Part shown: piece after piece, positions 46,444 to 55,875 of the stretch
How positions within the stretch are numbered: position 1 is the stretch's first letter
How the letters are laid out: the number at the start of each line of letters is the position of its first letter
Source of the DNA: Prevotella intermedia ATCC 25611 = DSM 20706
GTDB taxonomy: Bacteria > Bacteroidota > Bacteroidia > Bacteroidales > Bacteroidaceae
Direction: 5' to 3'
Assembly: GCF_001953955.1 (NCBI RefSeq)
Contig: NZ_CP019300.1
Span: 1,302,001 to 1,366,000, forward strand
Length of the DNA: 64,000 nt
Notes under the pieces: generated by a model
What the model was told of the DNA's origin: nothing
Seen by the model: only the letters and a program-made list of their open reading frames with translations
The model's database searches: none
Program-made: the position numbers and the translations under genes

Positions 46444-47733
46444 ATGAAAATGACTTACAAGGAAACAACAGAATACTTATACAACAGCACCCCCGTCTTT
46501 GAGCACGTGGGTGCTTCTGCTTATAAGGAGGGTTTATCTACAACCCTCGCATTGGACGAATACTTCGGGCGACCGCATCAAAACTTCCGTTCTATCCATA
46601 TTGCAGGAAGCAACGGAAAAGGTTCTTGCTCGCATACATTGGCTGCAATACTCCAAGCCGATGGCTATAAAGTAGGGCTTTACACAAGTCCACACCTCAT
46701 AGACTTCAGGGAACGCATCAGGGTGAACGGCAAGATGATTTCCGAACAATACGTAATTGATTTTGTTGAAAACCATCGTAACTTCTTCGAACCATTGCAC
46801 CCATCGTTCTTTGAACTGACTACTGCAATGGCTTTCAAGTATTTTGCCGAACAACAGGTAGACTTTGCCATTATAGAAGTGGGCTTGGGCGGTCGGTTGG
46901 ATTGCACCAACATTATCAATCCCTTGCTCTCCATCATTACCAACATTTCGCTCGACCACACCCAATTCTTGGGCGATACATTATCAAAGATAGCATACGA
47001 AAAGGCTGGCATTATAAAACAAGGCACTCCTGTCGTAGTTGGCGAAGCACTACCCGAAACCCGTGTCGTGTTTGAAGCAAAGGCACAGGAGATGGACGCA
47101 ATGATTGTATTTGCCGAAGACATTCCTATGGTACAATCGGCAAGTGTCAATCCGAAGAGGGGACGCATATACCAGACCCGCTTATTCGGTACGATAGAGG
47201 GCGAATTGGGTGGAATCTACCAAGACAAGAATACCAACACGCTGCTAACGGCAGTGATGCAGCTTTACAATAAGCAGATAATCAGGAACATAGACAGCGT
47301 TGCAAAAGGTTTCTCAAATGTGTGTGAAGAGACGGGATTAATGGGTAGATGGCAGCAGATACAGCAAAACCCGACTGTCGTCTGCGACACTGGGCACAAC
47401 GAAGCAGGCTGGAAAGACTTGTCATTGCAAATTAAAAGTCAAAAGTATCGCACGTTGCGCATTGTCTTTGGTATGGTAGACGACAAGGACATAGAGGCTG
47501 TTATGGCACTTCTGCCTGAAAATGCCATTTACTATTGGACACAACCCAGCACAAAGCGTGCATTCTCGGCTGACAAGGTAGCAAGAATAGGCAAACAATA
47601 CAACCTTGAGGGCAGGACGTTTGTAGATGTTGCAGAAGCTTACGAGCAAGCATTGAGCGAGGCAGAAAGCGACGACTTCATATTTGTAGGTGGTTCGAGC
47701 TATATTGTTGCCGACTTTTTAAGCAAATTCTAA
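46444..47733 (+). CDS. folC: Bifunctional folylpolyglutamate/dihydrofolate synthase
   Basis: A 429-residue Mur-ligase-type ATP enzyme that adds glutamate to dihydropteroate and tetrahydrofolates. The P-loop IAGSNGKGSCSHTLAAI is at about residues 52-68, followed by VGLYTSPHLIDFRERIRVNG, the DFAIIEVGLGGRLDCTNI segment and SIITNISLDHTQFLGDT (His ligand region). The C-terminal domain has VCDTGHNEAGWKDL. It is 20 bp downstream of dnaJ, probably cotranscribed, and closed by a terminator at 47750. Confidence 0.95.
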   Translation: MKMTYKETTEYLYNSTPVFEHVGASAYKEGLSTTLALDEYFGRPHQNFRSIHIAGSNGKGSCSHTLAAILQADGYKVGLYTSPHLIDFRERIRVNGKMISEQYVIDFVENHRNFFEPLHPSFFELTTAMAFKYFAEQQVDFAIIEVGLGGRLDCTNIINPLLSIITNISLDHTQFLGDTLSKIAYEKAGIIKQGTPVVVGEALPETRVVFEAKAQEMDAMIVFAEDIPMVQSASVNPKRGRIYQTRLFGTIEGELGGIYQDKNTNTLLTAVMQLYNKQIIRNIDSVAKGFSNVCEETGLMGRWQQIQQNPTVVCDTGHNEAGWKDLSLQIKSQKYRTLRIVFGMVDDKDIEAVMALLPENAIYYWTQPSTKRAFSADKVARIGKQYNLEGRTFVDVAEAYEQALSEAESDDFIFVGGSSYIVADFLSKF

Positions 47734-47749
47734 TAGCAATATAATTCCC

Positions 47750-47791
47750 ATTAAAGGCAGGATTTTTCAATCTTGCCTTTAATTGTTTTTA
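47750..47791 (+). terminator. Rho-independent terminator after folC
   Basis: A 14-bp stem (attaaaggcaggat, 47750-47763, with 47770-47783, one G-U), followed by TGTTTTTA. Confidence 0.8.
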
Positions 47792-47824
47792 ACACACAAC
47801 AAATCTCCTTTTGACTTAAAATAG

Positions 47825-47856
47825 TTTGTCGTTATCATTTATTTTTGCTTTCTTTG
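47825..47856 (+). promoter_or_regulatory. Predicted promoter of the sugar transporter gene
   Basis: TTTG (47825-47828) and TTTCTTTG (47849-47856) with 20-bp spacing; the -7 box departs from TAnnTTTG at its second base. Confidence 0.45.
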
Positions 47857-47877
47857 CAGAAAATAAATTGCTAAACA

Positions 47878-49191
47878 ATGAATAATACTAAACAAAATGG
47901 AAGCATCATTGCGATTATTACAATGATGTTTCTTTATGCAATGATTTCGTTTGTAACAAATCTTGCTGCTCCAATCGGAGTTATTTGGAAAAATATCTTT
48001 GGTGGCGAAAGTGCCAATACGGTGGGTATGCTTGGCAATGCTATGAACTTTCTTGCCTATTTCTTTATGGGAATCCCCGCAGGAAAGATGCTTGTGCGTG
48101 TAGGATACAAGAAAACGGCTCTCATTGGTATTGCCATTGGTTTCTTCGGCGTACTGACTCAGTTCTGCTCGGGCTTCTTTACCGATGCGAAGATTACAGG
48201 ATTTGTTATTTATCTCTTAGGAGCGTTCATCTCAGGTTTCTGTGTTTGTATGCTGAACACAGTGGTTAATCCGATGTTGAACCTTATCGGAGGCGGTGGA
48301 AATCGTGGAAATCAGCTTAATATGATAGGTGGAACGCTCAATTCGCTGTCGGGAACCCTTACGCCGCTTTTTGTTGGCTCGCTGATTGGAGAAGTAACAA
48401 AGAACACATCTATCATTGACGTTAATCCAGTTCTTTACATTGCAATGGGTGTATTCGTGGTAGCATTCGTTATTCTATCGTATATTCCTATTCAAGACCC
48501 AAAGAACAGCAAGACAGGAACCAATGTTACATTTGAACATTCTCCTTGGAACTTCCGCCATTTCGTATTAGGCGCAATCGCTATTTTCGTGTATGTGGGC
48601 GTAGAAGTAGGTATTCCTGGAACACTTATTTACTACCTTTCTGATACGACTGCCATTGGTGGAGGACTTCCTAAGGCTACAGCCACAGCCATTGCAGGTT
48701 CTGTTGCTGCAACCTATTGGTTCTTAATGCTCATAGGACGTTTCATTGCAGGTTTCATTGCCAGCAAAATTTCGAGCAGGACATTAATGTCGTGCACCAC
48801 CATTCTTGCTATGATACTCATCACCACAGCTATTGTATTAGGTAAGAGCGCAGCCGTTTCGATGCCTGTATTCACTGGTTCAGCTTTCAATATGGTAGTT
48901 GTACCTGTTTCTGCATTGTTACTTGTACTTTGCGGACTGTGCACCAGCGTTATGTGGCCGTGTATCTTCAACCTTGCAACCGAAGGTCTTGGAAAATACA
49001 CAGAGCCTGCTTCGGGTATATTTATGATGATGGTAGTAGGTGGTGGCTTGCTTCCGTTGCTCCAAAACTTCATAGCCGACCAGTCTGGCTATCTTGTTTC
49101 ATACTTTGTTCCACTCGCTGGTGTGGCTTATATGTGCTTCTACACTCTGATAGGCAGCAAGAATGTAAACAAGGATATTCCTGTTGATTAA
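47878..49191 (+). CDS. MFS sugar transporter, FHS family (fucose/glucose/galactose permease-like)
   Basis: A 437-residue protein with about twelve membrane helices. Features of the fucose:H+ symporter branch are the N-terminal FLYAMISFVTNLAAPIG, AKMLVRVGYKK-type loop (GKMLVRVGYKKTALIG, about 73-88), and the central FISGFCVCMLNTVVNPMLN with NQLNMIGGTLNSLSGTL. The C-terminal half contains LGKYTEPASGIFMMMVVGGG, typical of GluP/FucP-like proteins. The substrate is probably a hexose, by family. It is monocistronic, closed by a terminator at 49221. Confidence 0.88.
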   Translation: MNNTKQNGSIIAIITMMFLYAMISFVTNLAAPIGVIWKNIFGGESANTVGMLGNAMNFLAYFFMGIPAGKMLVRVGYKKTALIGIAIGFFGVLTQFCSGFFTDAKITGFVIYLLGAFISGFCVCMLNTVVNPMLNLIGGGGNRGNQLNMIGGTLNSLSGTLTPLFVGSLIGEVTKNTSIIDVNPVLYIAMGVFVVAFVILSYIPIQDPKNSKTGTNVTFEHSPWNFRHFVLGAIAIFVYVGVEVGIPGTLIYYLSDTTAIGGGLPKATATAIAGSVAATYWFLMLIGRFIAGFIASKISSRTLMSCTTILAMILITTAIVLGKSAAVSMPVFTGSAFNMVVVPVSALLLVLCGLCTSVMWPCIFNLATEGLGKYTEPASGIFMMMVVGGGLLPLLQNFIADQSGYLVSYFVPLAGVAYMCFYTLIGSKNVNKDIPVD

Positions 49192-49220
49192 AAAAGAAAT
49201 ACATTGTAATATTACTTATA

Positions 49221-49253
49221 AAAGGCGTTATACCATTGGTGTAACGCCTTTTT
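49221..49253 (+). terminator. Rho-independent terminator after the sugar transporter
   Basis: A 14-bp stem (aaaggcgttatacc, 49221-49234, with 49238-49251, one G-U), loop att, ending in TTTTT. Confidence 0.85.
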
Positions 49254-49344
49254 CTAATCGTGAAGATAGAGCTGAAGCAAAACGTTTTTGGAAAAATAGT
49301 TTTCTTTTTTGCTGCTTGTGTCAGATACTAAAAACACTTTGGCT

Positions 49345-49531
49345 TTGTAAAAATAATTCTGATGAAAAACGATAATTTCGTTTTGGCATTGCGAAAGCGG
49401 CTCTTTTGCGATGCAAAACCTACGCTTTTACCGTGCAAAACAGCCGCTTTTGGAATGCGAAACAATAGGTTTTGCAAATCCCTGATAATTAAATGGTTAT
49501 ACGATAAATATATTTACGAAAAACATTTACA
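49345..49531. repeat. Dispersed palindromic element, copy R6
   Basis: Reverse orientation for flanks and loop. Arms aaagcggctcttttgc (49394-49409; one base differs from the consensus) and gcaaaacagccgctttt (49435-49451). It lies in the 630-bp gap before the tsaC-like gene; the remaining 290 bp hold no convincing gene. Confidence 0.9.
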
Positions 49532-49768
49532 CTTTTATGCCTTGTTTTTATTTAGAAAACGAATAATGGAGGCGAAATAAAGTTGCACCTAAAGAAGTTT
49601 GTATGTTCGGAAAAATAAAGCAATGTACTTCGCCATAGTAAATATTGCTTACTCTGAAAATAGCTTTGTACATATACTTTTAACGATGAAAGAAAACGAA
49701 AAAGATGACAGCTTTTCTCCTCTTTTGATAGGTACTGAATACTATCAACTTTATTTTTGTCTTATAGA

Positions 49769-49800
49769 TTTGTCGGTTTCCTTTTTTTTTCCTACTTTTG
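49769..49800 (+). promoter_or_regulatory. Promoter of the threonylcarbamoyl-AMP synthase gene
   Basis: TTTG (49769-49772) and TACTTTTG (49793-49800) with 20-bp spacing; the ATG is 24 bp downstream. Confidence 0.8.
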
Positions 49801-49824
49801 TATTTCTCTATTGGTTATAAGAAA

Positions 49825-50394
49825 ATGATACAACAAGAAGATATTAGAAAGGCGGTTGAAGTGTTGCAAAAGGGTGGGGTGATACTCTATCCAACCGATA
49901 CTGTATGGGGAATTGGCTGCGATGCCACCAATCCCGAAGCTGTGGCTAAGGTTTATGAGATAAAACGTCGCGATGATTCCAAGGCATTGGTTTGCCTTGT
50001 CGATTCCGATGCACGCTTGCAACGATATGTACGCAATGTTCCCGATGTGGCATGGCAACTTATTGATGCCGTGGTAAAGCCGACGACATTGATACTTGAC
50101 GAAGCTGTAAACCTTGCGCCCAACCTTATAGGCGAAGATGGTTCTATCGGTATAAGAATAACCAACGAACCTTTCTCGAAAGAGTTGTGTTACCGTTTTC
50201 AGAAAGCAATAGTCAGCACATCGGCAAATATTAGTGGCGAACCTGCTGCACAGAACTATCGCGACATTTCAGAAGAAATATTGTCGGCTGTAGACTACGT
50301 TTGTACTTCTCGCCGACAAGAGCATAAGCCACATCAACCATCTACGATAATAAAGGTTGGTGCGACAGGCGAAATAAACATAATAAGAAAATAA
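49825..50394 (+). CDS. L-threonylcarbamoyladenylate synthase (Sua5/YciO/YrdC family)
   Basis: Makes threonylcarbamoyl-AMP for the t6A37 modification of ANN-decoding tRNAs. The preferred start is the ATG at 49825 (MIQQEDIRKAVEVL), giving 189 residues; the longer frame begins beside the promoter. Family signatures are GGVILYPTDTVWGIGCD (about 17-33), EIKRRDDSKALVCLV (45-59), PTTLILDE and GIRITNEPF, then IVSTSANISGEPA. It lacks the extra Sua5 domain, so it is of the TsaC (YrdC) type. The chloride channel gene follows after 54 bp. Confidence 0.93.
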   Translation: MIQQEDIRKAVEVLQKGGVILYPTDTVWGIGCDATNPEAVAKVYEIKRRDDSKALVCLVDSDARLQRYVRNVPDVAWQLIDAVVKPTTLILDEAVNLAPNLIGEDGSIGIRITNEPFSKELCYRFQKAIVSTSANISGEPAAQNYRDISEEILSAVDYVCTSRRQEHKPHQPSTIIKVGATGEINIIRK

Positions 50395-50448
50395 ATCATC
50401 GTAGCAGCCTTATATATACATATCTATATAGAGGAGCAGGCTTGAAAA

Positions 50449-52245
50449 ATGGCAAACGAGAATAATAGCAATATAATCAGTCGAATAGACGAATGGCGTA
50501 AGACAAATATTTCCGACCGCCAGTTTGTATTGGTGCTTGCGTTTATTGTTGGCTTCTTGGCTGCCGTGGCAGCATACGTACTTCATATTATTATTGGCGA
50601 AATAGAAAAACTCATTACGTCAGGATTTCGTATGACTACCATCAACTGGCTGTATCTTCTTTATCCAGTTATTGGTATTTGGCTAACCAGTTTGTTTGTT
50701 AAGTATGTTGTCCGCGACCAGATTTCGCATGGAATTACGCGTGTGCTGTATGCAATTTCCACAAAACGCTCTAAACTGAAGGCGCACAATACGTGGACTT
50801 CCATTGTAGCATCGGCTATTACAATTGGTTTTGGTGGGTCGGTAGGAGCAGAGGCTCCTATTGTACTGACAGGGTCTGCCATTGGCAGTAACCTCGGCAG
50901 GATTTTCAATATGGACCGTCGAACGCTGATGCTATTGGTTGGTTGTGGTGCTACAGCTGCTGTTTCGGGTATTTTCAAAGCACCGATAGCAGGACTGGTG
51001 TTTACTTTGGAAATACTGATGGTAGACCTTACCATGGCATCTCTGTTGCCCATCTTGATAGCTTCGGTTACAGCCACTTGTTTTTCATACTTCTTTACAG
51101 GTGGCGAGCCAATGTATAACTTTAAGATGGACTATCTTTGGAGTCTTAGTAAAGTGCCGCCAACCATACTTTTAGGTATAGGCTGCGGTTTCCTTTCGCT
51201 TTACTTTATGCGTGTTATGTCGTGGTGCGAAGACCGATATGCAAGTCTTTCCAATCGTCCTTACCTTAAACTGTTGGCAGGTGGCTTGGTTTTGTCGTCG
51301 CTTATCTTTTTGTTTCCTTCCCTTTATGGCGAAGGTTATAGCAGCTTGCGCCTTTTTATAGAAGGTAATGGCGAAGCCGACTGGAATCAGGTGCTGCGAG
51401 GTTCAATGTTTGCAGGGCAAGCAAAGTTCTTGTTATTGTATGTTGGATTGGTAGCATTGATAAAGGTTTTTGCCACCAGTGCGACCAATGGGGCTGGCGG
51501 TTGTGGTGGTACGTTCGCCCCATCGCTGTTTATTGGCGGATTCGGAGGTTTCTTTTTTGCACGACTTTGGAATGTCCAACAGATAGGCGAGTATATTCCT
51601 GAAAAGAATTTTACGCTTTATGGTATGGCAGCAGTTATGGCAGCAGTTATGCATGCGCCATTGACTGGGGTATTCTTAATAGCCGAGCTTACAGGTGGTT
51701 ATCATCTTTTCATTCCACTAATCATTGTAACCATCAGTTCGTATCTTACCATAAACATTTTTGAACAGCACAGCATTTATGCCGTTCGCTTGGCTCGACA
51801 AGGAAAACTCTTAACGCACCACACCGACAAGGCTGTAATGACAATGATGAACATGCAGAACATTATCGACCGCGACTATACTTCGGTAGAGCCAAGTATG
51901 GAAATGGGAAAACTTGTACACGCCATTAGCTCAAGTCGCAACAATTATATTCCGGTTCTTAACGATGGTGGAATACTATTAGGAGAAATCGACATTACAA
52001 AACTTCGACATATAATTTTCCGCACCGAACTGTACCATCGGTTTTTGGTGGAGCAGCTTATGACACCTCCACCGGCAACAATAGGCGTGAACGACCCAAT
52101 GGCGAGCGTTATGAAAGTGTTTGAAAAGACAGGAGCACAGGTATTGCCTGTAACTGAACTTGACGGCAGACTTGTTGGTTATATTTCGCGTGCACGACTG
52201 TATAACCTGTATCGACAGCTGGTAGCCGACTTCAGTGAGGAATAG
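50449..52245 (+). CDS. ClC-type chloride channel/transporter with CBS domains
   Basis: A 598-residue membrane protein. The ClC core (about 20-440) shows GFGGSVGAEAPIVLTGSAIGS, the GxExP-like filter region with the gating glutamate, APIAGLVFTLEIL, and GAGGCGGTFAPSLFIGG (the GxFxP motif). Two CBS domains follow (about 460-590: LLTHHTDKAVMTMMNMQNII and LMTPPPATIGVNDPM). The Glu in the filter and the Glu in FTLEIL leave open whether it is an exchanger or a channel. It is followed 27 bp later by fmt. Confidence 0.92.
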   Translation: MANENNSNIISRIDEWRKTNISDRQFVLVLAFIVGFLAAVAAYVLHIIIGEIEKLITSGFRMTTINWLYLLYPVIGIWLTSLFVKYVVRDQISHGITRVLYAISTKRSKLKAHNTWTSIVASAITIGFGGSVGAEAPIVLTGSAIGSNLGRIFNMDRRTLMLLVGCGATAAVSGIFKAPIAGLVFTLEILMVDLTMASLLPILIASVTATCFSYFFTGGEPMYNFKMDYLWSLSKVPPTILLGIGCGFLSLYFMRVMSWCEDRYASLSNRPYLKLLAGGLVLSSLIFLFPSLYGEGYSSLRLFIEGNGEADWNQVLRGSMFAGQAKFLLLYVGLVALIKVFATSATNGAGGCGGTFAPSLFIGGFGGFFFARLWNVQQIGEYIPEKNFTLYGMAAVMAAVMHAPLTGVFLIAELTGGYHLFIPLIIVTISSYLTINIFEQHSIYAVRLARQGKLLTHHTDKAVMTMMNMQNIIDRDYTSVEPSMEMGKLVHAISSSRNNYIPVLNDGGILLGEIDITKLRHIIFRTELYHRFLVEQLMTPPPATIGVNDPMASVMKVFEKTGAQVLPVTELDGRLVGYISRARLYNLYRQLVADFSEE

Positions 52246-52272
52246 TTTGCAAGTTTATTTCTATAATTTTAA

Positions 52273-53304
52273 ATGAGCAGTATGGACAAGAAAGATATGA
52301 GAATCGTTTTTATGGGTACACCGGAATTTGCCGTAGAGTCGTTGAAGGCTTTAGTAGAAGGTGGTTATAATGTTGTGGGAGTTGTAACACAGCCCGATAA
52401 ACCCGTAGGACGACATCAGGAAACACTCCAACCACCTGCCGTAAAGGTATATGCCGAATCGGTGGGTTTGCCAGTATTGCAACCTGTTAAAATGAAAGAT
52501 GTTGAGTTCTTAGAGCAGTTGCGTGCTTGGAAGGCTGATTTGCAAGTGGTTGTAGCTTTTCGTATGCTTCCCGAAGTGGTCTGGTCGATGCCACGTTTTG
52601 GAACATTTAATGTTCATGCAGCCTTGTTGCCCCAATATCGTGGCGCAGCCCCTATAAACTGGGCAGTGATAAATGGTGAAACCGAAACAGGGGTAACAAC
52701 TTTCTTCCTCGATAAAGATATTGACACGGGGCGAATTATAAATCGAAAGTATTTTCCTATTCCAGATAGCGCAAATGTAGAATATGTTTACGATGGACTG
52801 ATGCGGTTAGGAGCAGAGTTAGCCATTGAAACGATAAACCTTTTGTGTGAAAAGGTTGCAGATGATTTTGATGCAGATAAAATCCTATCAGTGATGAACG
52901 AAATAACCGAAGCACAAGACGAATCATCAGACTTGCGCCATGCGCCGAAGATATTTAAAGAGACTTGCGAAATAGATTGGAAACAGAAAGCAAGTACAAT
53001 TTATAACTTCGTTCGTGGACTTTCGCCTTATCCAGGATCGTGGTCAAAGATGGTTTCATTAGACAATACCGCTGTTCCAGCCACTAAAATGGTCTTGAAA
53101 ATATTTGAAGTTGCAAAAACAGAGAAAGCTGTAGTAGCTGAACCAGGCACGTTTATAGTAGAAAATAAAAAGGTATATGTAAATACAAACGATTTTCTAT
53201 TAGAATTAAAAGAATTGCAGCTTTCAGGCAAGAAACGTATGGATAGCCGTTCTTTCTTGAATGGCTTTAAACAGGTTGAAGAGTATAGATTAGAGAAAGA
53301 ATAA
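52273..53304 (+). CDS. fmt: Methionyl-tRNA formyltransferase
   Basis: Formylates initiator Met-tRNA. The protein of 343 residues has the hydrolase/transferase core: RIVFMGTPEFAVESLKAL (about 9-26), FNVHAALLPQYRGAAPINWA (Asn and His of the catalytic site), GVTTFFLDKDIDTG (catalytic Asp region) and a C-terminal OB-fold (VRGLSPYPGSWSKM onward). The true start may be any of three in-frame ATGs at 52273-52297. Confidence 0.96.
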   Translation: MSSMDKKDMRIVFMGTPEFAVESLKALVEGGYNVVGVVTQPDKPVGRHQETLQPPAVKVYAESVGLPVLQPVKMKDVEFLEQLRAWKADLQVVVAFRMLPEVVWSMPRFGTFNVHAALLPQYRGAAPINWAVINGETETGVTTFFLDKDIDTGRIINRKYFPIPDSANVEYVYDGLMRLGAELAIETINLLCEKVADDFDADKILSVMNEITEAQDESSDLRHAPKIFKETCEIDWKQKASTIYNFVRGLSPYPGSWSKMVSLDNTAVPATKMVLKIFEVAKTEKAVVAEPGTFIVENKKVYVNTNDFLLELKELQLSGKKRMDSRSFLNGFKQVEEYRLEKE

Positions 53305-53360
53305 TTAAAGTTGTATTAATTATAATTTTATAAAAGTGTGTATTAATAAGAAAAAAATTG

Positions 53361-53368
53361 TACTTTTG
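53361..53368 (+). promoter_or_regulatory. Predicted -7 box for the sugar dehydratase gene
   Basis: TACTTTTG, 49 bp before the ATG at 53418. The -33 position holds TGTG (53337-53340), a weak match at 20 bp. Confidence 0.55.
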
Positions 53369-53417
53369 CATTTATTATAAACTATAACGAAATAATTATT
53401 TGACAGATTAGTAAAAT

Positions 53418-55334
53418 ATGAAAATTATAGATAAAATCTTCCAATGGTATTTTACAAAGAATGCCCTGCCATATTGGGTAGTATTGGCTATCGATATTTT
53501 TATTTGTTATTTGTCTGGAATACTTGTGTTCTGGTTCTATTATCATGGAGCCGTTGACTTTTCTAATCTGTCTATACTTACGAGGACTATATTTGTTTAT
53601 ATGGTTTTCGCACTTGTGGGTTTCCGAGTCTTTAAGACTTATTCTGGTATAATACGTTATTCTTCTTTTGTAGACTTACAGCGTGTCGGCCTTGCTATGC
53701 TTTTATCGTTAGTCATAGCAGAAGTAATGCACTATGTAATGTATTCTTGGGATATTAAATTTGTGCGTTTTCAAGGTCGCCAAATTGCTGTTATGTATCT
53801 TGTTGCTACCATTGGATTGGTTGTTTTCCGTATTTTAGTAAAGGCAATTTATGATGCATATTTAAACCCCAATAGGCGAATTAGAACGCTGATATACGGT
53901 GTTAAGGAAGGTGGAATAGGGATAGCAAACAATATTTGCAACGATAGAAATACCAACTTTATGTTGAAAGGGTTTATATCTCATGATGATTTATATTCTG
54001 GAAACACGCTGATGGGCGAGAAAATATACACGATAAATGATAAGCTGGAAGAAGTTATAGAATCAAATGATATAAGGGCTGTGCTTGTTTCGCCCATGCA
54101 AGTAGATAGATTTCGAGCTAATACAACATTGCAGGACATACTCATTAATGCCAATGTCAAGATATATCTGACAGAACATACCAAAGAGTGGACAGGCGAA
54201 AACGATTTGGAACATGTGCAGTTCAAGGAAATAAACATCGAAGACCTGCTGCCACGCGATGAAATAGTTGTAGATATGGACGCTATTGGCAACTTGTTGA
54301 ATGATAAGTGTATAATGATTACAGGCTCAGCAGGTTCCATTGGCTCGGAAATAGTACGACAGATTTCCATTTATAAGCCTGGAAAACTGATTCTTATCGA
54401 CCAGGCAGAAACCCCACAGCACGATATCAGGTTGATGATGGGCTTTGATTATCCTAATATTAAGGTTGAAACCATTGTTGCAAACATAACCAATCTTGAC
54501 AGAATGGAAACCATTTTCAAGCAGTATAAGCCCGAATACGTCTTCCATGCTGCCGCTTACAAGCACGTTCCAATGATGGAAAATAATCCTTCGGAAAGTA
54601 TTCAGAACAATGTTTGGGGAACAAAAGTCATTGCAGATTTAAGTGTAAAGTATGGTGTAAGAAAGTTTGTAATGGTTTCTACCGATAAAGCCGTGAACCC
54701 TACAAATGTTATGGGTTGCTCAAAGCGTATTTGCGAAATATATTGTCAGAGCCTAAATAAGAAAATAGATAAAGAAAGTAATAAAGAAGTATCAACACAG
54801 TTTGTTACTACCCGCTTTGGTAATGTCTTAGGTTCAAATGGTTCGGTTATTCCATTATTTGAAAAGCAAATAAAGAATGGTGGCCCTGTAACAGTAACCG
54901 ACCCTAATATTATTCGCTTCTTTATGTTAATTCCAGAAGCTTGTAAGCTAGTACTTGAGGCTGGAACACATGGAAAGGGTGGGGAAATATTTGTGTTTGA
55001 TATGGGTAAACCTGTCAGGATAGCTGATTTGGCAAAGAGAATGATAAAGCTTTCAGGAGCGGAAAATATAGAAATAGAATATACTGGTCTACGTGCAGGA
55101 GAAAAACTTTACGAAGAAGTGTTGAGTACAACAGAGAACACACTACCAAGCTTCCACGAGAAAGTGAGGATAGCGAAAGTGCAAGAATATGATTATGATG
55201 TCGTAAACCAACAAATAGAAAAACTCCTTCAAATAAGCCGTACATACGATAGTATGCAAATCGTAAAGATGATGAAAAGCATTGTTCCTGAATATGTCAG
55301 CAACAACAGTATTTATTCAGTATTAGATAAGTAG
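53418..55334 (+). CDS. Membrane UDP-sugar 4,6-dehydratase/epimerase (CapD/FlaA1/WbpM-like)
   Basis: A 638-residue protein of the polysaccharide-biosynthesis dehydratase family. Four hydrophobic segments lie in the first 130 residues, then a Rossmann-like regulatory domain (about 150-260). The catalytic short-chain dehydrogenase domain starts with MITGSAGSIGSEIVRQI (about 297-313). VFHAAAYKHVPMMENNPSE and FVMVSTDKAVNPTNVMGCSK are signature segments, where STDK-x-Met-x3-Lys replaces the usual Tyr-Lys pair. It would make UDP-4-keto-6-deoxy sugars from UDP-GlcNAc, substrates for the PLP aminotransferase in the convergent minus-strand locus. Confidence 0.93.
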   Translation: MKIIDKIFQWYFTKNALPYWVVLAIDIFICYLSGILVFWFYYHGAVDFSNLSILTRTIFVYMVFALVGFRVFKTYSGIIRYSSFVDLQRVGLAMLLSLVIAEVMHYVMYSWDIKFVRFQGRQIAVMYLVATIGLVVFRILVKAIYDAYLNPNRRIRTLIYGVKEGGIGIANNICNDRNTNFMLKGFISHDDLYSGNTLMGEKIYTINDKLEEVIESNDIRAVLVSPMQVDRFRANTTLQDILINANVKIYLTEHTKEWTGENDLEHVQFKEINIEDLLPRDEIVVDMDAIGNLLNDKCIMITGSAGSIGSEIVRQISIYKPGKLILIDQAETPQHDIRLMMGFDYPNIKVETIVANITNLDRMETIFKQYKPEYVFHAAAYKHVPMMENNPSESIQNNVWGTKVIADLSVKYGVRKFVMVSTDKAVNPTNVMGCSKRICEIYCQSLNKKIDKESNKEVSTQFVTTRFGNVLGSNGSVIPLFEKQIKNGGPVTVTDPNIIRFFMLIPEACKLVLEAGTHGKGGEIFVFDMGKPVRIADLAKRMIKLSGAENIEIEYTGLRAGEKLYEEVLSTTENTLPSFHEKVRIAKVQEYDYDVVNQQIEKLLQISRTYDSMQIVKMMKSIVPEYVSNNSIYSVLDK

Positions 55335-55355
55335 TAAAACAAAAAAACAAAAAAG

Positions 55356-55389
55356 CGCGAGTGTATCCCTCTTGATACACTCGCGTTTA
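55356..55389 (+). terminator. Terminator after the sugar dehydratase gene
   Basis: A perfect 12-bp GC-rich stem (cgcgagtgtatc, 55356-55367, with 55374-55385) and a short T-run (ttt). Confidence 0.8.
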
Positions 55390-55440
55390 ACATTCTATAG
55401 AAGTATATATCCAAATCTTTAGTTCTGATACACATTCATT

Positions 55441-55748
55441 ATCATCAGTATGATAATAGATAGTCATTAGTATGACAATTGATTGTCATCGGTATGATAA
55501 TAGATTGTCATTAGTATGATAATAGATTGTCATTAGTATCATAATAGATTGTCATTAGTATGATAATAGATTGTCATTAGTATGATAATAGATTGTCATT
55601 AGTATCATAATAGATTGTCATTAGTATGATAATAGATTGTCATTAGTATGATAATAGATTGTCATTAGTATGATAATAGATTGTCATTAGTATGATAATA
55701 GATTGTCATTAGTATGATAATAGATTATCACCAGTATGATAACAGACT
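55441..55748. repeat. Tandem array of fourteen 22-bp repeats
   Basis: Unit gtcattagtatgataatagatt repeats 14 times without spacers. Units 4-13 are near perfect, with only a g-to-c change (tatcat) in units 5 and 8; units 1-3 and 14 at the ends are more diverged. Each unit contains tcat-tagt-atga, an imperfect dyad. The period is not a multiple of three and stops occur in the frames, so it is non-coding. It lies between the dehydratase terminator and the terminator of the minus-strand glycan operon. Confidence 0.95.
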
Positions 55749-55760
55749 TTTGCCAGTGAA

Positions 55761-55797
55761 ATAAAAAAGGCAACCAAGCATCGTTACTTAGCTGCCT
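55761..55797 (-). terminator. Terminator of the minus-strand glycan operon
   Basis: On the minus strand, aggcagctaag pairs with cttggttgcct (55797-55768; eight canonical pairs and three G-U) and is followed by TTTTTT. It closes the operon ending with the nucleotidyltransferase gene. Confidence 0.8.
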
Positions 55798-55875
55798 CAA
55801 CAAAAATTATTCTTATGAAAAGAGTGTGTAAAGATTTTCTTTTTGTTTATTGGTTGTTTTATATTACTGTACGTA

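Noticed and set aside
49599..49820. Gene of 73 codons before the tsaC-like gene
   Set aside because: It runs over the promoter of the next gene, has no good RBS and a phenylalanine-rich product typical of T-rich non-coding sequence.
55441..55748. CRISPR array
   Set aside because: The repeats are contiguous 22-bp units with no unique spacers, and no cas genes are nearby.
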